This document shows, piece by piece, positions 62,534 through 64,000 of a DNA stretch of 64,000 nucleotides. The position numbers and the translations under genes are program-made. Within the stretch, counting starts at the first letter, position 1. Each line of letters opens with the position of its first letter. The stretch comes from Streptomyces sp. SUK 48 (GTDB lineage Bacteria; Actinomycetota; Actinomycetes; Streptomycetales; Streptomycetaceae), in the NCBI RefSeq assembly GCF_009650765.1, contig NZ_CP045740.1:6610001-6674000 (forward strand). The letters run 5' to 3'. The notes under the pieces were generated by a model that was not told the origin of the DNA, did not search any database, and saw nothing but the letters and a program-made list of their open reading frames with translations.

Positions 62534-64000
62534 ATGACGTCCACGGTGCCCAACGCCGTCGAGCACACCGACGGGCAGCAGCCGCCGATCACCATGTTCG
62601 GCCCGGACTTCCCCTACGCCTACGACGACTACCTCGCCCACCCGGCGGGCATCGGCCAGATCCCGGCGACCGAGCACGGCACCGAGGTCGCCGTCATCGG
62701 CGGCGGCCTCTCCGGCGTCATCGCCGCCTACGAGCTGATGAAGATGGGCCTCAAGCCCGTCGTCTACGAGGCCGACCAGCTCGGCGGCCGGCTGCGCACC
62801 GTCGGCTTCGAGGGCTGCGACGAGGAGCTGAACTGCGAGCTGGGCGCGATGCGCTTCCCGCCCTCCTCCACCGCCCTCCAGCACTACATCGACCTGGTCG
62901 GCCTCACCACCCGGCCCTTCCCCAACCCGCTGGCCGAGACGACCCCCTCGACCGTCGTGGACCTCAAGGGCGAGTCGCACTACGCCGTCACCGTCGACGA
63001 CCTGCCCCAGGTGTACCGGGACGTCGCCGCCGCCTGGAACAAGTGCCTGGAAGAGGGCGCCGACTTCTCCGACATGAACCGCGCCATGCGCGAGCGGGAC
63101 GTGCCGCGCATCCGCGAGATCTGGGCGAAGCTGGTCGAGAAGCTCGACAACCAGACCTTCTACGGCTTCCTGTGCGACTCCGAGGCGTTCAAGTCCTTCC
63201 GGCACCGCGAGATCTTCGGCCAGGTCGGCTTCGGCACCGGCGGCTGGGACACCGACTTCCCCAACTCCATCCTGGAGATCCTGCGCGTCGTCTACACCGA
63301 GGCCGACGACCACCACCGCGGCATCGTCGGCGGCTCCCAGCAGCTGCCGCTGCGCCTGTGGGACCGCGAGCCGGCGAAGATCGTCCACTGGCCGCACGGC
63401 ACCTCGCTCGGCTCCCTGCACCCGAACGGCGAGCCGCGTCCGGCCGTGACCCGGCTGCACCGCACCGCGGGCAACCAGATCACCGTGACGGACGCGAACG
63501 GCGACATCCGCACCTACCAGGCGGCGATCTTCACCGCCCAGTCCTGGATGCTGCTGTCCAAGATCGCCTGTGACGACTCGCTCTTCCCGATCGACCACTG
63601 GACCGCGATCGAGCGCACCCACTACATGGAGTCCAGCAAGCTGTTCGTCCCCGTCGACCGGCCGTTCTGGCTGGACGAGGCCGTCGACGACAGGGGACAT
63701 CCGACGGGGCGCGACGTCATGTCGATGACCCTCACCGACCGGATGACGCGCGGTACCTACCTCCTGGACGACGGCCCGGACAAGCCGGCCGTGATCTGCC
63801 TGTCGTACACCTGGTGCGACGACAGCCTGAAGTGGCTGCCGCTGTCCGCGAACGAGCGGATGGAGGTCATGCTGAAGTCGCTCGGCGAGATCTACCCGAA
63901 GGTCGACATCAGGAAGCACATCATCGGCAACCCGGTGACCGTCTCCTGGGAGAACGAGCCCTACTTCATGGGCGCGTTCAAGGCCAACCTGCCCGGCCAC
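62534..64000 (+). CDS. davB: Flavin amino-acid 2-monooxygenase, probable L-lysine 2-monooxygenase (DavB-like), partial
   Basis: The gene runs off the window; 489 codons are seen. The FAD-binding Rossmann motif VAVIGGGLSG is at about residues 53-61, then PVVYEADQLGGRLRT and ELGAMRFPPSS. The N-terminal ITMFGPDFPYAYDDYLAHPA and the later FGTGGWDTDFPNSILEI are, from memory, characteristic of lysine 2-monooxygenase rather than of general monoamine oxidases. It would convert L-lysine and O2 to 5-aminovaleramide. AAGGAG lies 10 bases before the ATG. It follows davA by 64 bases. Tryptophan or phenylalanine 2-monooxygenase remain alternatives. Confidence 0.82.
   Translation, partial: MTSTVPNAVEHTDGQQPPITMFGPDFPYAYDDYLAHPAGIGQIPATEHGTEVAVIGGGLSGVIAAYELMKMGLKPVVYEADQLGGRLRTVGFEGCDEELNCELGAMRFPPSSTALQHYIDLVGLTTRPFPNPLAETTPSTVVDLKGESHYAVTVDDLPQVYRDVAAAWNKCLEEGADFSDMNRAMRERDVPRIREIWAKLVEKLDNQTFYGFLCDSEAFKSFRHREIFGQVGFGTGGWDTDFPNSILEILRVVYTEADDHHRGIVGGSQQLPLRLWDREPAKIVHWPHGTSLGSLHPNGEPRPAVTRLHRTAGNQITVTDANGDIRTYQAAIFTAQSWMLLSKIACDDSLFPIDHWTAIERTHYMESSKLFVPVDRPFWLDEAVDDRGHPTGRDVMSMTLTDRMTRGTYLLDDGPDKPAVICLSYTWCDDSLKWLPLSANERMEVMLKSLGEIYPKVDIRKHIIGNPVTVSWENEPYFMGAFKANLPGH

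Noticed and set aside
62267..64000. A 577-codon minus-strand frame at the window end
   Set aside because: It is antisense to the plus-strand davB-like gene, which has clear FAD-binding motifs and a good ribosome binding site.

Overview
The window is chromosomal DNA from an actinomycete, almost certainly a Streptomyces. GC content is very high, third codon positions are nearly always G or C, GTG and TTG starts are common, and lineage markers are present: BldD with its c-di-GMP motif, the streptomycete integration host factor sIHF, a conservon (cvn) operon, GuaB1 and a helicase-motif-less PriA. As far as I remember, the gene order from the MBL hydrolase and hisS to guaB1 matches the S. coelicolor core chromosome. 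The first 50 kb is conserved housekeeping DNA. Accessory-type content begins near 45 kb.

Layout. 0-11.9 kb: MBL hydrolase, hisS, a VKOR-family membrane protein, rarA, rpsD, a minus-strand NB-ARC/TPR protein without a DNA-binding domain, two small conserved proteins, alaS and ruvX. 11.9-18.8 kb: mltG, then the shikimate genes aroE, aroC, aroK and aroB with overlapping junctions, then a proline-rich P-loop protein. 18.9-21.8 kb: an M24 peptidase-like protein with an eroded metal site, efp, nusB and convergent bldD. 22.0-32.0 kb: the UMP pathway in one direction (pyrR, pyrB, pyrC, a membrane protein, carA, carB, pyrD, pyrF). Its leader carries a PyrR-binding hairpin that overlaps the pyrR ribosome binding site. 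32.2-44.1 kb: sIHF, gmk, rpoZ, coaBC, metK, a frameshifted S1 protein, priA, a small HTH protein, fmt, rsmB and rpe. 44.2-50.2 kb: a SorC-type regulator, an RNase Sa-like lipoprotein with a barstar inhibitor, guaB1, an amino-acid permease and an Lrp regulator.

50.2-56.6 kb holds a GntR regulator divergent from an ABC importer operon (binding protein, two permeases, ATPase). The operon ends in one open frame joining a HAD phosphatase to an endonuclease/exonuclease/phosphatase domain. 56.7-60.5 kb is a conservon with cvnA, cvnB and cvnC but no cvnD GTPase. A 160-bp MITE-like element starts at the cvnC stop codon. After a DUF4232 lipoprotein, the window ends in a pair that looks like davA/davB (5-aminovaleramidase and L-lysine 2-monooxygenase); davB runs off the edge.

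The most useful signals for a second look are these. rarA and priA both carry the RecA-independent (PafBC-type) DNA-damage promoter, TTGTCAGTG-N8-TAnnn, at leaderless starts. A PyrR translational-repression hairpin is visible. The conservon lacks its GTPase and ends at a MITE. The HAD-EEP fusion sits behind an importer of unknown substrate. The M24 protein next to efp has lost most of its metal ligands.
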